From: Saussurea involucrata
Taxonomy: Eukaryota > Streptophyta > Magnoliopsida > Asterales > Asteraceae
Direction of reading: 5' to 3'
Assembly: GCA_033807775.1 (NCBI GenBank)
Contig: CM066321.1
Span: forward strand, 39,904,850 to 39,968,849
DNA: 64,000 nucleotides
Position numbers and translations under genes: made by a program. The notes below the pieces were generated by a model, which saw only the letters and a program-made list of their open reading frames with translations, had not been told where the DNA came from and did no database searches. Position 1 is the stretch's first letter; every line of letters starts with the position of its first letter. Below are positions 1 through 12,661 of this stretch, one piece after another.

Positions 1-695
1 ATAGATTACAAAATCAACTTGGAGTATCGCCTTAACCCGTAGTTAAACTTTTCTTCATAGACCATCCCCAACTCTACCGTCACTTCTCTATTCCAAAATA
101 CGCCTAAGACAGACAACACTTTCTTGCATTAATTACACCGACTACGATTCTTAGGCAACAATTGATTTCCACACTTGCCACAACCTCACACTCGTACTAC
201 TACCACGTCCTATCCAATGGTCCTTTACCCCAAGCATTACATTCAACTACTTTCTTCCACTCTCTTCTCAACATAAAACACGTTTCCCCAAGGATAGCTC
301 CCTAGGAGGTGCTTACTCTAGACCGATCCTATGAGCTAGATTTCTTTCACCTCCAAACCAATCGCACGCACCCAATTTCAACAGTTACTATACTTAACCA
401 ATAATTTCACCACACCTCATATCAGGAACTTAACCGAGTTAATCCTAAATCCCACTCAATGCTAGAAACAACCACACCCTTTTTTCATTTCTCAAATATC
501 ATTAACACCATCTTTCAAAACGATAATAAACAAATTGGATCCACACTATACACCCATCCCCAAAATATAACAACCATAAAAACATCTTATTAACAAAATC
601 AGTACATCTTTATTTCACCTCGTGCCTCGATTAGCACAAAATATATCATCGTGCCTCTTTCAACATACAATATTTCACCGTGCCTCTTCCAGCAC

Positions 696-731
<36 letters not shown>

Positions 732-1217
732 TCTAACACATTTGAAATTTTATTCATAACATAAACTTTAACATTTGGAGGCATAACCTAGCGTTTGAAA
801 TACTGAATTTTACCCAACGCCACATTCTACACTTTCGCAATATCTTTCCAAAATTCTAACATGCACCTTCAATTTGAAAATTGCTAACAATTGCAAGTGT
901 TAGATCATTCATTCCAAATTAAACTACCAACCACTTTCGTTCTCATACAATAAATTTTATTACCACCTTGATAAATCTTTCAAATCCGAACACATATGAT
1001 AACGGGTTATCACCTTTGATCACTAATAGCTTTTCCTTACTAATCATTCCCAATAACACTCTTCACTTTCTAGTTTCGATTATCCTTGATTTCTCACTTA
1101 AATTTATCCCAAGCAATATCACTTAAATTTATCCCAAGCAATATCCTTGTAAATCAATGATATGTATGCATGTTATGTTATATGATGTATGTTATGGGAC
1201 TTGGGTTGTTACAGTTC
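1..1217 (-). repeat. gypsy-like LTR fragment (left edge)
   Basis: AT-rich, non-coding sequence. Read on the minus strand it begins TGTAACAACCCAAGTCCC at about 1217, a start common to plant Ty3/gypsy LTRs, and runs off the left edge, so length and partner LTR are unknown. It holds a (TA)n tract at about 700-729 and a 24-25 bp tandem duplication at about 1096-1143. No ORF has family features. The LTR call rests on the terminal sequence only. Confidence 0.35.
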
Positions 1218-1643
1218 ATCCCATTTTCACCCAGAATTCGACTGAATTATTACCAGAAGTGTAATTGACTAATCTAATCCGATAGAAACCTTCTAAAAGC
1301 AATTACAAACACAAATTACAAAGAAACATACCTCAGATTCACTTCCAAGTACACCAAATTGGGTCTCTTAGCCACAACCTCTCTTTCTTCTTCTTGCTTT
1401 CTCTCAACACCCCCACACACACACTAATCTGAAATATCTTATAATTCTGGAGTTATGAAATATCTAAACTCCTAAAGGGGTAATATCAAACCTATTTTCA
1501 TTTTAAACCTTGAACTTCTCAATAATGACCCAAACACCCTTAACTTATAATTTAACCCAACCTTACCCTAAAATCCAACTTATAAGTTAACTTTACTTAA
1601 CGGAAAAGGGATTTTAACTAACGAACTTACCCGGGGTATTACA
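1218..1643 (-). repeat. short gypsy-like LTR or LTR head
   Basis: On the minus strand this stretch begins TGTAATACCCCGGG, typical of a Ty3/gypsy LTR 5' end. It directly follows the broken end of element A's downstream ORF, whose apparent stop codon comes from these LTR bases. It abuts the next LTR-like head at 1217. It may be a truncated 5' LTR or a small solo LTR; no TSD could be identified. Confidence 0.35.
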
Positions 1644-1644
1644 T

Positions 1645-4102
1645 GAAGGACTTAAACTCCGTGGATAAGGTTTGGAACTCTGTGGATGTAACTGTAGATG
1701 TAGGTGTAGGTGGAGGTGGTGATGGAGGTGGTGTAGATTGGAAGTTCTGTAGTAGCGATAATAGAGTTTTACTTTGTTGATCTTCAGGGCTAATGGACAT
1801 CAGCTTAGCATAAAACAGATCTCTTAACTCATCAATACTTTGATCAACTGAAGGTTGTTGAACTGAAGGAGGTTGAGTTACACGAGGCGGAGCCAAGTAA
1901 ATTTCTGGTCGTGAACGTACAACGGGCTCTTCAATTGTCGGCCCTTTGCCTTTCAATAAAGTTTTCACCCCTTGTAACTCCCGTATGAATGTTTCCTCAA
2001 TAGCCTTTAGGGCGCCGTCGAGAGTTCCCCTTGTCACGAAGACGGGTAAAGTAACACCGGCACCACTTAGGTTCGCCGTTGACACAACAGTTGTTTCAAC
2101 TGTGTGACCTACGCTCAGTGTTGGCATAGTGTTAGCACAGGTAGGATTTCCACTCTGTCCTTGTAGTACTGTGAGAGGATCTACTCCGAGTGTTCTGGAT
2201 GGGTCACGAAGACTCGCATCAGTTGTTCCAGAAAGTGTCCTATTCAAAGAAAAAAAATATTAGCAATAGGCACTAGACGCTCAACATGTGCAGAAATGAA
2301 GGTCGAGGAACGGGGAGGAGGTCGCTCTGTTTCAATACCCGAAATCTCCAAGTGAGATCCGGATAGATTATGTGCTAAAGCCCCGTGAGAAAATGAGACA
2401 GCTTCTTGTTGAGAAGAAGCTGAATGGCTGGCTGAGGTGTGCAATTGCGTTACTGGGCGAGTAACGTCTTTTTCAACACCTGATCCCAACAAATGAGATC
2501 CGGTGGTGGATGTGGCTGCCCTTCTGGTATAGAAATGTTTGGTAGCTCTCACACTCTCTATATTTTTTTCTTCATTTTCTCTCGCAGACTCACATATATT
2601 TTCAACTAATTCTCCCTCGGTTCTCCCTATACCTCCCATTCATTCACTAACTTGAGAAGACATCAAGGGCATGTCATCAAAGTTGAGCTCTTCCACAGTA
2701 ATATTAGCTGACAAATTCAATTGTGGAAACACTAGAATATCAACAACATCACCAAACATATTTTCTGCATCAGCACCATCATTTCCATCATTGCCATCAT
2801 TGTTATCATTAGAATCTCCATCATTTTGTTCCTCTGCGGGATCAGACGCGTTATCAGACTCTGTACTATCTTCAAAATACTCAACTAAAGGAGCATCCCC
2901 AATGTGTTTAGGAACTACTTCTTCAAAATCGTCTTGTACAAGGTCATCTATATGTGTGTCCTCAGACGATGACCCTGCATCTTCAAGTATAGGTGACTGG
3001 CCCCCACCAGTTCCCCTCTCGGTATTTTCCCTCGACTCTCCCCGTTCAGTAGCCCTTGCATCCTGAACCCTCACAGACTCCTCTCGCCTAGGGGTTGAGT
3101 CTTGGGTAGGTCCCTCCGGTGCTGGCCGGACCATAGACTCTCTATAATCAATGATACACTCAGCGTCCTGATCCACGTATGAAAGGAACCCTTCCGGTAA
3201 TGGCATTTCATAGTCATATTTCCTCTTTGGTAGTTGAATGAACTGCATTGGTTTCTCGGGCACAGAAGGATGATTTACTCTTCATGGAATTTCTCGGTTA
3301 GAACGAAGCATACTCTGAATGATGATTTGAAGAAACCTCATGTACGGAATGTAAGGCTTTCCCTTGTTTTGACGACGTAGCTCGATCTTTTCGTTCAGTT
3401 CATGCCAGAAGATGGCTGCATAATCTACGTGAAGATCATACACCACCGTATGAAACAACTTCAGAAATCCGATACTGGCACTGTCAGTTCCCGAATGTTT
3501 GGCAGTTAAGCACCGGTTGAGAATAGAAAAGATTGTATAGTACAAAGGTGGTAGATTCGCATTATTAAAACCCGTTACTCGTGTTAAATTCTCGGTATAT
3601 CCCATTGCGCGTATGCCTTCAAACACTTCCTCCTCAGACGGATAATCATCGAATTCAGTCTTTCCTTCTGTAAATCAGGCTCAGGTAGCCTCAGTACAAG
3701 TCTCAGTCTTTGAAAGTCGAGCTTCGTGATAAATTCATCGATCTGAAATAGAAAGATCGGTCTGTCGTTCTCCATGGATGTGGTTATCGTCTTCCATGCT
3801 TTCTATAAATATAGCATAGGCACATTGACTGTGTTAGTCAATGCGTATGCTAGCGGGTGATTTCTGAGCACTTCTTTTACCACTGGATGAATGTTGATCT
3901 TGTCAAAATCAACATGATGATTGTTGAAGATGATCTGTACATAATTGATCGGATGAATGATTAAGTGACCGGGATGAACTCCGGCTTGTGATAGGTGTAC
4001 AGATCGCGTTGATGGTAAAGGAACATCAGCTGTCGGATCGGGTATTCTCGGAACATGTTCACCAAAGCCCTGAATACGGCTTTGTTCTTCCTGATTTGCC
4101 AT
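1645..4102 (-). pseudogene. extra ORF downstream of copia pol (element A)
   Basis: Four to five frame-broken pieces on the minus strand: 4102-3803 (starts MANQEEQS), 3775-3584, 3626-3282, 3263-2640, 2639-2244 and 2247-1645. The first half looks globular (FWHELNEKIELRRQNKG); the second is acidic and low-complexity, then Ser/Thr/Pro-rich. The C-terminal half is homologous to the extra ORF of element D (shared SHLLG, GVTLPxFV, GTLDGALKA-like stretches at 35.2-35.8 kb). Sireviruses can carry an env-like ORF at this position, but I see no signal peptide or membrane segment, so function is unknown. A gypsy-like LTR cuts it at 1644. Confidence 0.6.
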
Positions 4103-4189
4103 CTGAACTGTTGTTTTGGAACAAAACAGTTCTGAAAAAGGTTATCATTTTGAAAAAAAAATTGAAAAAATTTCTGAAATTTTCTAAGT

Positions 4190-4680
4190 GTAGGATTCGG
4201 ATCACACATACACACACTATGGATTCGGATGAACAAGGGTCCGAAACCAAGAATTTCGAACCAAGAAGGATCCGAAACCAAGAGAATTCAAACCAAGAAA
4301 GATCCGAAACTAAGGATTTCGAACCAAGAAGGATCCGAAACCAAGAATTTTGAACCAATAAGGATCCGAAACCATGACTTAGTTGATTTCAGCATTTTCA
4401 AAACATCTTTTAAACACCAGATTTCGTATCCAAAAGGAACCGAAACCAATGATTTCGTATCCAGAAGGATTCGAAACCAATGATTTCGTATCCTGATGGA
4501 TTCGAAACCATGACATGTTAGCACAAACCCTTTTCTAAAAAAAATGTCCATGATTTCGTGCCACAAGTGATCCGAAATCAGAACTCAACATTTTTATCAC
4601 CAAGAATCATTTTAGATCAAAAGAATGATTCGAAACCCTAAAAGCATTTCTGACCTAAGAAGGGTTCGAAACCCTAAAAC
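4190..4680. repeat. TTCGAAACC hairpin-word array, 3' side of element A
   Basis: About 15 loosely periodic copies (30-45 bp apart) of GATCCGAAACC, TTTCGAACC and GGATTCGAAACC. The two orientations alternate, so neighbouring copies can pair. Small ORFs predicted here are repeats of the same word and show no family feature. A second block is at 5176-5315 and a third in the leader at 12770-13260. Confidence 0.75.
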
Positions 4681-5175
4681 CCTTTGACTTAAAAAGATAA
4701 TTTACACAGACTCAAGAACATGAAGAACATGAAAAGTACCCGAACTGATTTTACTCGAATAAGCATAACAGATGATTTCATTCGATGAAATTACATGGAT
4801 AGAAAGATTCATATGAAGAAATCGAATCTAAATAGACGAAAATCAACAGAAATGGTTACCTGATGAAGAAGAATCGAACAGATGAAGTTTGAGGTTGAAG
4901 ATGATGAACAGTGCACTTGTGAGAGGATTCGAATCGTTTGCAATTTTGAAATAAGTGGGAAATGAGATTTTGAACTCTATTTATACTTAAAAAAAATTGG
5001 ACACTTGGCACGATTTAGAGTACCCTACTTGGCAAACAGTAAAAAGGCATGTCTGAAAAATAGACATGGCACTGATCATCTGAACATTTCGCATGAACAA
5101 CGATGCAAAAAATTCCAAAAGAATTAGAATCAGATAAAGTTGTGAATTTAAAAAAAAATTGAAATCGTACCCTTC
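4681..5175. other. non-coding stretch between word arrays
   Basis: AT-rich sequence between the two 3' arrays of element A. It contains no supported gene, RNA or repeat beyond simple A/T runs. Confidence 0.5.
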
Positions 5176-5315
5176 TAGATCCGAAACCATATGGTTTCGT
5201 ATCCTTAAGGGTTCGAAACCATTGGTTTCATATCCTTAAGGGTTCGAAACCTTTGGTTTCGCATCCTTAAGGGTTCGAAACCTTTGGTTTCTTATCCTTA
5301 TGGGTCCGAAATCTC
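5176..5315. repeat. tandem hairpin units in element A
   Basis: Four near-identical units of about 36 bp. Each has GGTTTCG, a core ATCCTTAAGGGT and CGAAACC, so each can fold into a stem of 7 bp plus an inner 4 bp. The word matches the 4190-4680 array. A (TA)n tract follows at about 5420-5449. Confidence 0.8.
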
Positions 5316-5417
5316 AAAGATTTTCAAAAAAAATACAACTTTTTCAGAAAAAATTTCAAACTGTTCAAAAACTCTTACATCAGATAAAATCTTTGTAGTC
5401 TTTTACTTAAGCTCTCT

Positions 5418-5452
<35 letters not shown>

Positions 5453-5508
5453 AAGAAACTGTATACTATATACTATATTCTATATTCTTACAGACTTATG
5501 CCAATCTG

Positions 5509-5691
5509 TTCCCCCTAAAAAGATGCACAATTTGCTGTCTTTTCTTTAGAGAAATCTACATAGACAGATGAAAAACTTGGTACTCATAGAACATGAGTCC
5601 AGAATGTTAGATGTATCACTTTATGAAAAATTCTAACTCCCCCTCAAATTATGAATATAATTAAATAAACAAGAACAGATACTCCCCCTCA
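5509..5691 (-). promoter_or_regulatory. polypurine-tract-like motifs after pol (element A)
   Basis: Read on the minus strand there are three G-rich purine motifs: TGAGGGGGAG at 5682-5691 and about 5637-5646, and AGGGGGAAC at about 5509-5516. They lie just downstream of the RNase H stop codon and upstream of the extra ORF. They resemble the PPT that primes plus-strand synthesis. Reiterated PPTs are reported for Sireviruses; use as primers here is inferred. Confidence 0.5.
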
Positions 5692-5718
5692 ATGTTTTAA
5701 AGAAAAACTAAGAAATGC

Positions 5719-7333
5719 CTACGTATTCAACATTCCTAGTTTGCTGATTAGAAAAGTGAACCTTTTTTCATCTAAAGGTTTTGTAAATAAATCAGCAAGC
5801 TCTAGTTCTGTTGGTACGAAATGCATTTCTATAGTTCCCTTCTCAACATGGTCTTTGATAAAATGGTACCTGACATCTATGTGTTTCGTCTTGGAGTATT
5901 GAACAGGATTCTCAGTTATTGCAATCGCGCTTTTGGAATCACAGTATATTGGGATCTTGTTGAAGATATATCCATAATCCTTTAGCTGAGTCTTCATCCA
6001 AATTACTTGTGAACAGCAACTAGCGGCGGCCACGTACTCTGCTTCAGCCGTAGATATTGACACACAAGCTTGCTTCTTTGATGACCAACTTACAAGTTTA
6101 TCTCCCAAAAATTGACAAGCACCAGATGTACTTTTCCTGTCCATCATATTTCCCACATGATCTGCATCTGTGTAAGCAGTTAGCTCAAACCCAGAATCCT
6201 TAGGATACCAAAGACCCAAATTCTTTGTGCCTTTGAGATATCTAAGGATTCTCTTTACAGCCACAAGGTGAGATTCCTTCGGGTTAGCTTGAAAACGTGC
6301 ACAAAAGGATGTTGCAAACAAACTATCCGGTCTACTTGCCGTTAGATATAGTAAAGATCCAATCATGCCACGGTATAACTTTTGATCGACTGATATACCA
6401 GATGAATCAGCGTTCAAAAGCTTACCGGTATCCATGGGAATTTAAGTCAAATTTCTTAAGCATATCATTTATATACTTTGATTGATTAATGAAAATGCCT
6501 TCATTTGACTGTGTCACTTGGAGTCCAAGGAAAAATTTTAGCTCTCCCATCATACTCATTTGAAAGCGTATTTTCATCACCTCTTCAAAATCTTTACACA
6601 TATCGGGATTCGTAGAACCAAATATGATGTCGTCAACATATATTTGTACTAGCATTAAATCTTTACCTTTTCTTTTGAGAAAAAGAGTTGTATCTATTGT
6701 ACCTTTGGTGTATCCATTTTCAAGCAGATGAATAGTCAGAGTCTCATACCATGCCCTTGGTGCTTGTTTCAGACCGTAGAGTGCTTTGTCTAAAACGTAG
6801 ACATGGTTGGGATATTTTGGATCTATAAAACCCTCAAGTTGACTTACATAAACCTCTTCATGAAGTATTCCGTTCAGAAACGCAGATTTGACGTCCATCT
6901 GAAATACCTTCATGCTTTTATGCGCGGCGTATGCAAGAAAAATTCTGATGGCTTCAATCCTTGCTACTGGTGCATAGGTTTCATCATAATCTATTCCTTC
7001 TTGTTGATTATACCCTTTTGCAACCAGTCTTGCTTTGTTTCTGACTATAATTCCTGCTTCGTCTTTCTTGTTTATAAAGACGCATTTAGTTCCAACAATG
7101 GTCTTGTCTTTAGGACGCTTCACCAAATGCCAAACTTCGTTACGCTTAAACTCATTTAACTCTTCTTGCATGGCGTTTATCCAATCTGGATCTTGTAAAG
7201 CTTCAGATGCTTTCTTGGGTTCTAATGTGCTTAGAAAGTTGACATACAAACACTCGTTTGTAGTCGCATATCGTGTCTTCACTCCATCGTTGAGATCACC
7301 AATAATATCTGTTGGAGGTGTGCTTTTGTCCAT
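5719..7333 (-). pseudogene. copia RT-RNase H (element A)
   Basis: Two overlapping frames: RT at 7333-6422 and RNase H at 6435-5719, separated by a frameshift near 6430. RT shows DYDETYAPVAR, QMDVKSAFLNG, LYGLKQAPRAWYE and the catalytic YVDDIIFGS. RNase H shows YTDADHVGN, TAEAEYVA and YCDSKSAI, followed by the usual LADLFTKPL end. The enzymes would copy element RNA into DNA in virus-like particles. Core residues look intact but the frameshift separates the domains. Wording fits the Sirevirus lineage. Confidence 0.9.
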
Positions 7334-7935
7334 TTATGTGTACTGGGAAGAGTTGGAATCTCTACACGAGTGTTCGATGAATCATTCTCATCCAAAACTG
7401 CAAGAATCTCTTCAGTAGATTCAGCTGAAGATACATGTGTCAGTTCTGGTACGTTAACTTCTGGTTGTTGTATTTCATGTGTAGAAACCTCTGATGATGT
7501 GTTTACTGAAACCGGAACTTCAGGTTGAATTTCAGGTTCAGAAACTGGAATAGTTGTGGGTTCACTCGGAGTCTCGTTAGTTGCCCCAGAAGTACTAGCA
7601 CCGACATCGTCAGATGGACCAGAGACATTGACACTCGTTTGTTGTGAAGATGCATTTACAAATGTGATGGGTGATTCCATATCTGCACAATAATCCATAA
7701 ATGCATCATGAAATAATAAATCTAAATCTTTAGTACTATTATTGTCTAATACAGAATTAGAAAACTGTTTCGCCACAGGTTCTACTCCTTTTTTAGTAGA
7801 AGCTTCAGATTTCTGTCCGAGTTCTGAACTGTGTTGTCCAGAAGTCAAAGTCACACTCTCGTCAAACGTAACGTTGATGCTCTCGATGACTGATTTTGTA
7901 CGATTATTGTAGATCCGATATGCTTTAGAATTCAA
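7279..7935 (-). pseudogene. integrase C-terminus/RT linker (element A)
   Basis: Minus-strand ORF that starts at the integrase end (SKAYRIYNNRTKSVIESINVTFDES), followed by a Ser/Thr/Glu-rich linker that precedes RT in copia polyproteins. It is out of frame with RT (7333-6422) and with the integrase core to the right, so it is one broken section of the same pol gene. Confidence 0.8.
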
Positions 7936-7971
7936 GGAATATCCAATAAAGATTCCCTCATCAGCCTTAAC

Positions 7972-9111
7972 TTAGAACTTTGCAAGGTTTTCACGATCTT
8001 TCATAACAAAACACCTGCATCCAAACACACGCAAAAATTTTATGTTAGGTTTGCGATTGTTGATTAATTCATATGCAGTTTTGTTAAAGCGTTTATTAAT
8101 AATTGTCCAGTTCTGAGTAAAGCACGTTGTGGAAACTGCTTCGGCCCATAGACTTGGTGGAAGACCCGAATAAGCAAGCATTGTTCGAGCCGCTTCTATA
8201 AGAGTTCGATTCTTCCTTTCAACTACTCCATTTTGTTGTGGAGTAATTGGTGCAGAAAAATTGTGAGATATTCCAACGGATTCAAGAAATGTTTGAAGAG
8301 TTGCATTCTTGAACTCAGTTCCGTTGTCACTTAGGATTTTTCGAACCGGACGTTGTAGAAGTATTTGTATCTTCTTGATAAACTTAATTATCTGCTCGGG
8401 TGCTTCAGATTTGAGTCGTAAGAAATCCAGCCAAGTATATCGCGAATACTCATCAATTATTACTAATATATATTAATTTCCTCCCATTGACTGAGTTCGC
8501 ATCGGGCCACATAGATCCATGTGGATTAATTCCAAGGCATTGTTGCAATTAGACAAAGTCTTTGATTTGTGAGATACGTGTTTCATCTTTCCCATTTCAC
8601 TGGCCGGACAGATGGAAACTTTGTCAATCTTCAATGCAGGAAGCCCGGAAACTAATCCATCTATTCTGAGCTTGTTGATGCTTCGAAAGTTTTGATGTGA
8701 GAGTCTTCTATGCCACAACCAACATTCATCTTGAGATGCTTTTGAAACAAGACAAACTTGATTGGAAGCAACAAGAGTCGCAAAATCTGTCATATATAGA
8801 TCGCCGCATCGTTTTGCTCTGAAAATATCTGACCAGTTCTCATCCACAACATAGCAAAACTTCTTGTCAAAAATTACCTTACAGTCCTTGTCGCAAAACT
8901 GACTAATACTGAAAAGGTTATGCCCTAATCCTTCAACATACAAGATCTTTTCTATTTGCATCGAGTCATTCTTCAACGTTCCGAAGCCTCGAACGTGGCC
9001 TTTGGAGTCGTTACCAAAACCTACCGATCCGCCAGGTGGTACAGTAAAATCGTGCAATAAGTGCTTGTACCCCGTCATGTGTCTAGATGCTCTCGAATCA
9101 ATGACCCACAC
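7972..9111 (-). pseudogene. copia protease and integrase (element A)
   Basis: The first piece, 9111-8473, begins with the protease motif, here IDSRASRHMTG where active copies read DSGxSxHMTG, so the active-site Gly is lost. The zinc-binding part keeps WLWHRRLSHQNF but reads ICPASEMGK where two Cys are expected. The catalytic core continues past an in-frame stop at about 8471 through 8181-7972, with SDNGTEFKN and NGVVERKNR for the second Asp and the Glu. It would integrate element DNA if intact. Lost key residues and stops make it inactive. Confidence 0.85.
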
Positions 9112-9159
9112 ATGACGGTCCTGTAAAAAAGAAAATTACCTGATCTTAGGTACCCATAT

Positions 9160-11511
9160 CTATATGGGTCCTTTCTTGTTAGTACGGATCAGTTTGTTTA
9201 TTATAGTTGATGAACCTTGAATTTTGCCTTTAAAGGTGAGGTTATTTTGTGAATTTGGTTTGTTGAGTTGATCTTTGGGAATCCAAACCATATTCACATC
9301 AACTGTTTTTGTTTCTTTCTTCTTATTCTGTTTGTTTGATCTGAAACCGAACATTTTAGCAAATTTGTTCGCTGAAGATTTTAAAGAAAAAGATGAAGTA
9401 TTAAGCTTTTTGTTCTTTGGATCATTTCTATTTAGCTTGAAATAGTTATCCCAACAATGAGCACAATGTATTCTTCTTTTTGCTTGTGTCAACAAAGTAG
9501 AATCAGAAATTGTGGAATTTTTATTTTCACAAACTTTGTAAACATTACACGAATGAATACAATTTTTATTTGAAGAATTACATTTCTCAGTATCAGTATT
9601 CCTATTCTTGCTATTTGAAATTTTCTCCTTCAGATCCACGCACTTTTCTTCATCCATTTCTGAGAAAGAGTGAGAAACATTGTCAGAACTCTTAGAACTA
9701 GAAGAATTATCTGGAAACAAATTTGATTTTGTTTCGAATAATTTTCCTTTTTCTTTTCTTTTCAGATTTTGTTCTGTTTTGACATTAGATACTTTTGATG
9801 AAAACACTTTATGATATACTTCACAATATTTTCTTTCTATTTCAAACTCAGTTCTTTCCTTTTTATTTTTTTCTTTTTCAAGAAATAGAACTTTCTCAAA
9901 ATCTGAAACTTGTTTTGAAAGTTCTACACATCTTAGTTCAAGAGCTTTCTTTTCTGTAAAAAATTTAACCTTTTCTAAAGAATCATTTGCAAAAGAATCA
10001 GTGGTACTTGAAGATTTATTCTGATCTTTTAATTCAGCTTGTTTTAAACATTTTTCACAAATCTTTGAAATCTTAGAGTTTGATATTTCATATAATTTGG
10101 ATTCTAAATTTTGAATCTCACTCTTAAGGTCAATATTGACTTTTCAAGTTTGATCATGGTCTAATCCAATGTTTTCATTATCATCCTCTAATTTTTCAAA
10201 GTTTAATTGCCAATTAGAAATTTGATTTTCTAGATCAACAATTTTGAGTAAAGCTGAATTCAAATCAGGAAATTCAGAAGAGATTTTATGAACAAACTCC
10301 TTTTTGTTAGAATCTGATTTTCTATTTGACTCCATTTTAACATTAGATTCAGTTTTAACAGATTCAGATTCATTGATATTTGTATCAATTGTTTTAGCCA
10401 TAGATTCATTTGAAAATAATAAACTAAATTCAGTTAGTTCAACCTTTTTGATTTTGTAACTAGAATTTAGTTCATCGTATTTAAAGTTTGTCATATTGAA
10501 TCTAGGCTTTTCTTCCGAACCTTTATCCGTCTTTACTTTCTCTAAATTTGAAGTAGGAGTTGAAGGATTTGAAGCAACATCTTTAGCAAAAGTTTGTTTC
10601 AAACTTTCATTATTAGAGTTAACAAAAGTTTGCGTCATTGGAGGAACCTCCGTTATGATAGGTTGCTTTAAAACTTCATTACTTGATTTAACAAAAACTT
10701 GTGAAATTGGAGGAATCTCCTTTATAATTGTTTGCTTCAAAACCTTACTTTTAATTTCAGGTTCTTTAGTTTTAAGAGTTTCCTTTAAACCTTCACCCAA
10801 TTTTTGAATTGTGTAAAGATTTTCAGGTGCATTCTTAAGAACCTCTACATCAGATAATCCTAGACCCATTTTTGGATTATAAAATCTAGTATCTTTTGGG
10901 TTGCTAGTTAGTAATTTCAGAGTTTGCTCAGTCTGACCACTTTTATAATTTAAATCTTCTAGTTCCTTGATCTTTGCAAAAGCATCTTTTCTTTCTTTAG
11001 AAAGAACTTTGATTTTGAACTGAAAACCTATGTTTTCATAATTTATATCTTTCATTTTCTTCTTTAACTCAGAAATTTCAGTTTCAAGCGTTTTAACTTT
11101 TGATCTGATAACTTCTTTTTCTTTTTCTTTATCTTCCGCTAAACATTTATAAAGAAGTGCTTCATCGTGATATTTCAACTTTGAACTTTTCTCATCTTCA
11201 AGTTTCTTTTGAACTTTATCAAGTTTCTTTTGAGCTTTTTCAAACTTCTCATTAAGTTCAAATATCACGATTTGCATCTCTTCATATCTAGCATCTTCAG
11301 TTTCAGACTCATTATCAGAATTATCATTATTATCAGAATTATTGGAAGGATGTAGAGATGATACCTCGGATTCCTTGTCTTCTTCATTCATCTTTGCCAT
11401 TAGACTGTACTTTACTTCAGTAAAGTGCGCTTCTTCATCATCAAAAGAATCCATGAGCCAAATTTCTTCCTCAGCGTTGACTTGCTTTCCGCTTTCTTTG
11501 GCTTTTGCCAA
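9160..11511 (-). pseudogene. gag C-terminal region (element A)
   Basis: Two ORFs (11511-10144 and 9807-9160) separated by stops. They are Lys/Glu/Ser-rich, with a long coiled-coil segment at about 11.25-10.95 kb followed by Ser/Asn-rich sequence, and end in the MVWIPKDQ and KKGPI stretch just before protease. Long spacer regions of this kind between the zinc knuckle and protease are usual in Sirevirus gag. A shared wording (coil, then FYNPKMGLGL) matches the gag-like ORF of element D. Inferred role: structural. Confidence 0.7.
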
Positions 11512-11541
11512 GTGAGCTTTTCTCTTATAGTACTCAGAATC

Positions 11542-12661
11542 CTAGACTTTCTTCAGTGTGCAATCTCTGGCAAAGTGACCGGGTTTTCCGCAGTTATAAC
11601 AGTTTCGGTCATCTCTATCCTTCTTTTCTTCCCTCTCCTTTTTCATAACTTTTTTCTCTTTCTCCTCTTTTTCCTCTTTCTCTTTTTTCTCTTCCTCCTT
11701 TTTCTCAAACCTTTTATATCTGTTAGCTTTGTTGTAATCAGTTCTGGTTTTTGAATAAAACTTCTTTTTGCCAAACCTGTTTTGAAATTTGTTTGTTAAC
11801 AAAGCCAACTTTTCAGCTATTTCCTCCATATCATCTCCAGAACTGCTACTGTAATCATCATCAGAACTCATCTTCTTCTTGCTTATCCCAGAAATCAAAG
11901 CTTTTGTTTTCACAGATCCAATCTTCCTAGTTCACTCAGCAGGGCTAAAGACTCTTCGACCTTTTTATCCTTTTCCTTAACTAGTTTTACTTTATCTTCG
12001 TGTTGACCAAGAATACTGAAAATGTCAGTCAACTTTTCTTCATCCATATCCCTAGACATTTGGAGCTGAATGGAGTATGAATCCCATTCTGGTAGTAGAT
12101 CTTGATAAACTTGTAGTTTATCTCCGATTCTGATTTGTCGACTCCATTTCTTCTCAAATCATTAAGGATGATGTTGTAACGATTGTAGGTCTCTTTCAAT
12201 GATTCGCCATATTTTGCCTTAAACCCTTCATAAGCATTGATGCTTTGATTCTTTTTGGTCTTCATGGATTTTGATGATCCCTCAAACTGCCTTTCTAACT
12301 CATCCCATATCTCCTTAGCTGTATTACGACTATCTACTCGATTGTAGATATCATTTGGGATGGCTTGGGTCAGGTATGTCAAAGCTAACTCATCAATTTC
12401 AAGTTTAGCTTTGTCAGCTTCATTGTAATATTTGTATTCTTTTTCAACTCTTCTTGGAGGAACATACTGACTTGTAGCAGTTTCAGCAATACCACCAATA
12501 TCTATGTATGCTTTGTAGGGACCATTTTGAATAGACAACATGAGTTCTCTGTTTTGATGATTCAGAAACTGAGTCATTCTCTTTTTCCATTGAGAATACT
12601 CTTCGGCCATTAATACTGGAGGCTTACTCTTTGAACCCATACTCAGTAATTCTCTAGACAT
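11542..12661 (-). pseudogene. gag N-terminus and zinc knuckle (element A)
   Basis: 12661-12029 encodes the gag N-terminal domain (EEYSQWKKRMTQFL, AKEIWDELERQFEG), a UBN2-type copia gag. After a frameshift near 12.1 kb, 11913-11542 carries a Lys/Glu-rich stretch and a CCHC knuckle, CYNCGKPGHFARDC, that would bind element RNA. The start at 12661 (MSRELLSMGSK) is the first Met before the domain. The frameshift and later stops break it. Confidence 0.85.

Noticed and set aside
700..729. (TA)n tracts here and near 5420, 43300 and 52075
   Set aside because: Ordinary microsatellites; not reported as findings.
2671..3066. 131-codon plus-strand ORF
   Set aside because: Ser-rich mirror of the acidic part of A's extra ORF on the other strand.
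4059..4566. Overlapping ORFs of 84-121 codons on both strands
   Set aside because: They are translations of the TTCGAAACC array in several frames and show no family features.
4190..5315. CRISPR-like spaced repeats
   Set aside because: Units vary in sequence and spacing, lie in a plant retrotransposon, and no cas genes exist.
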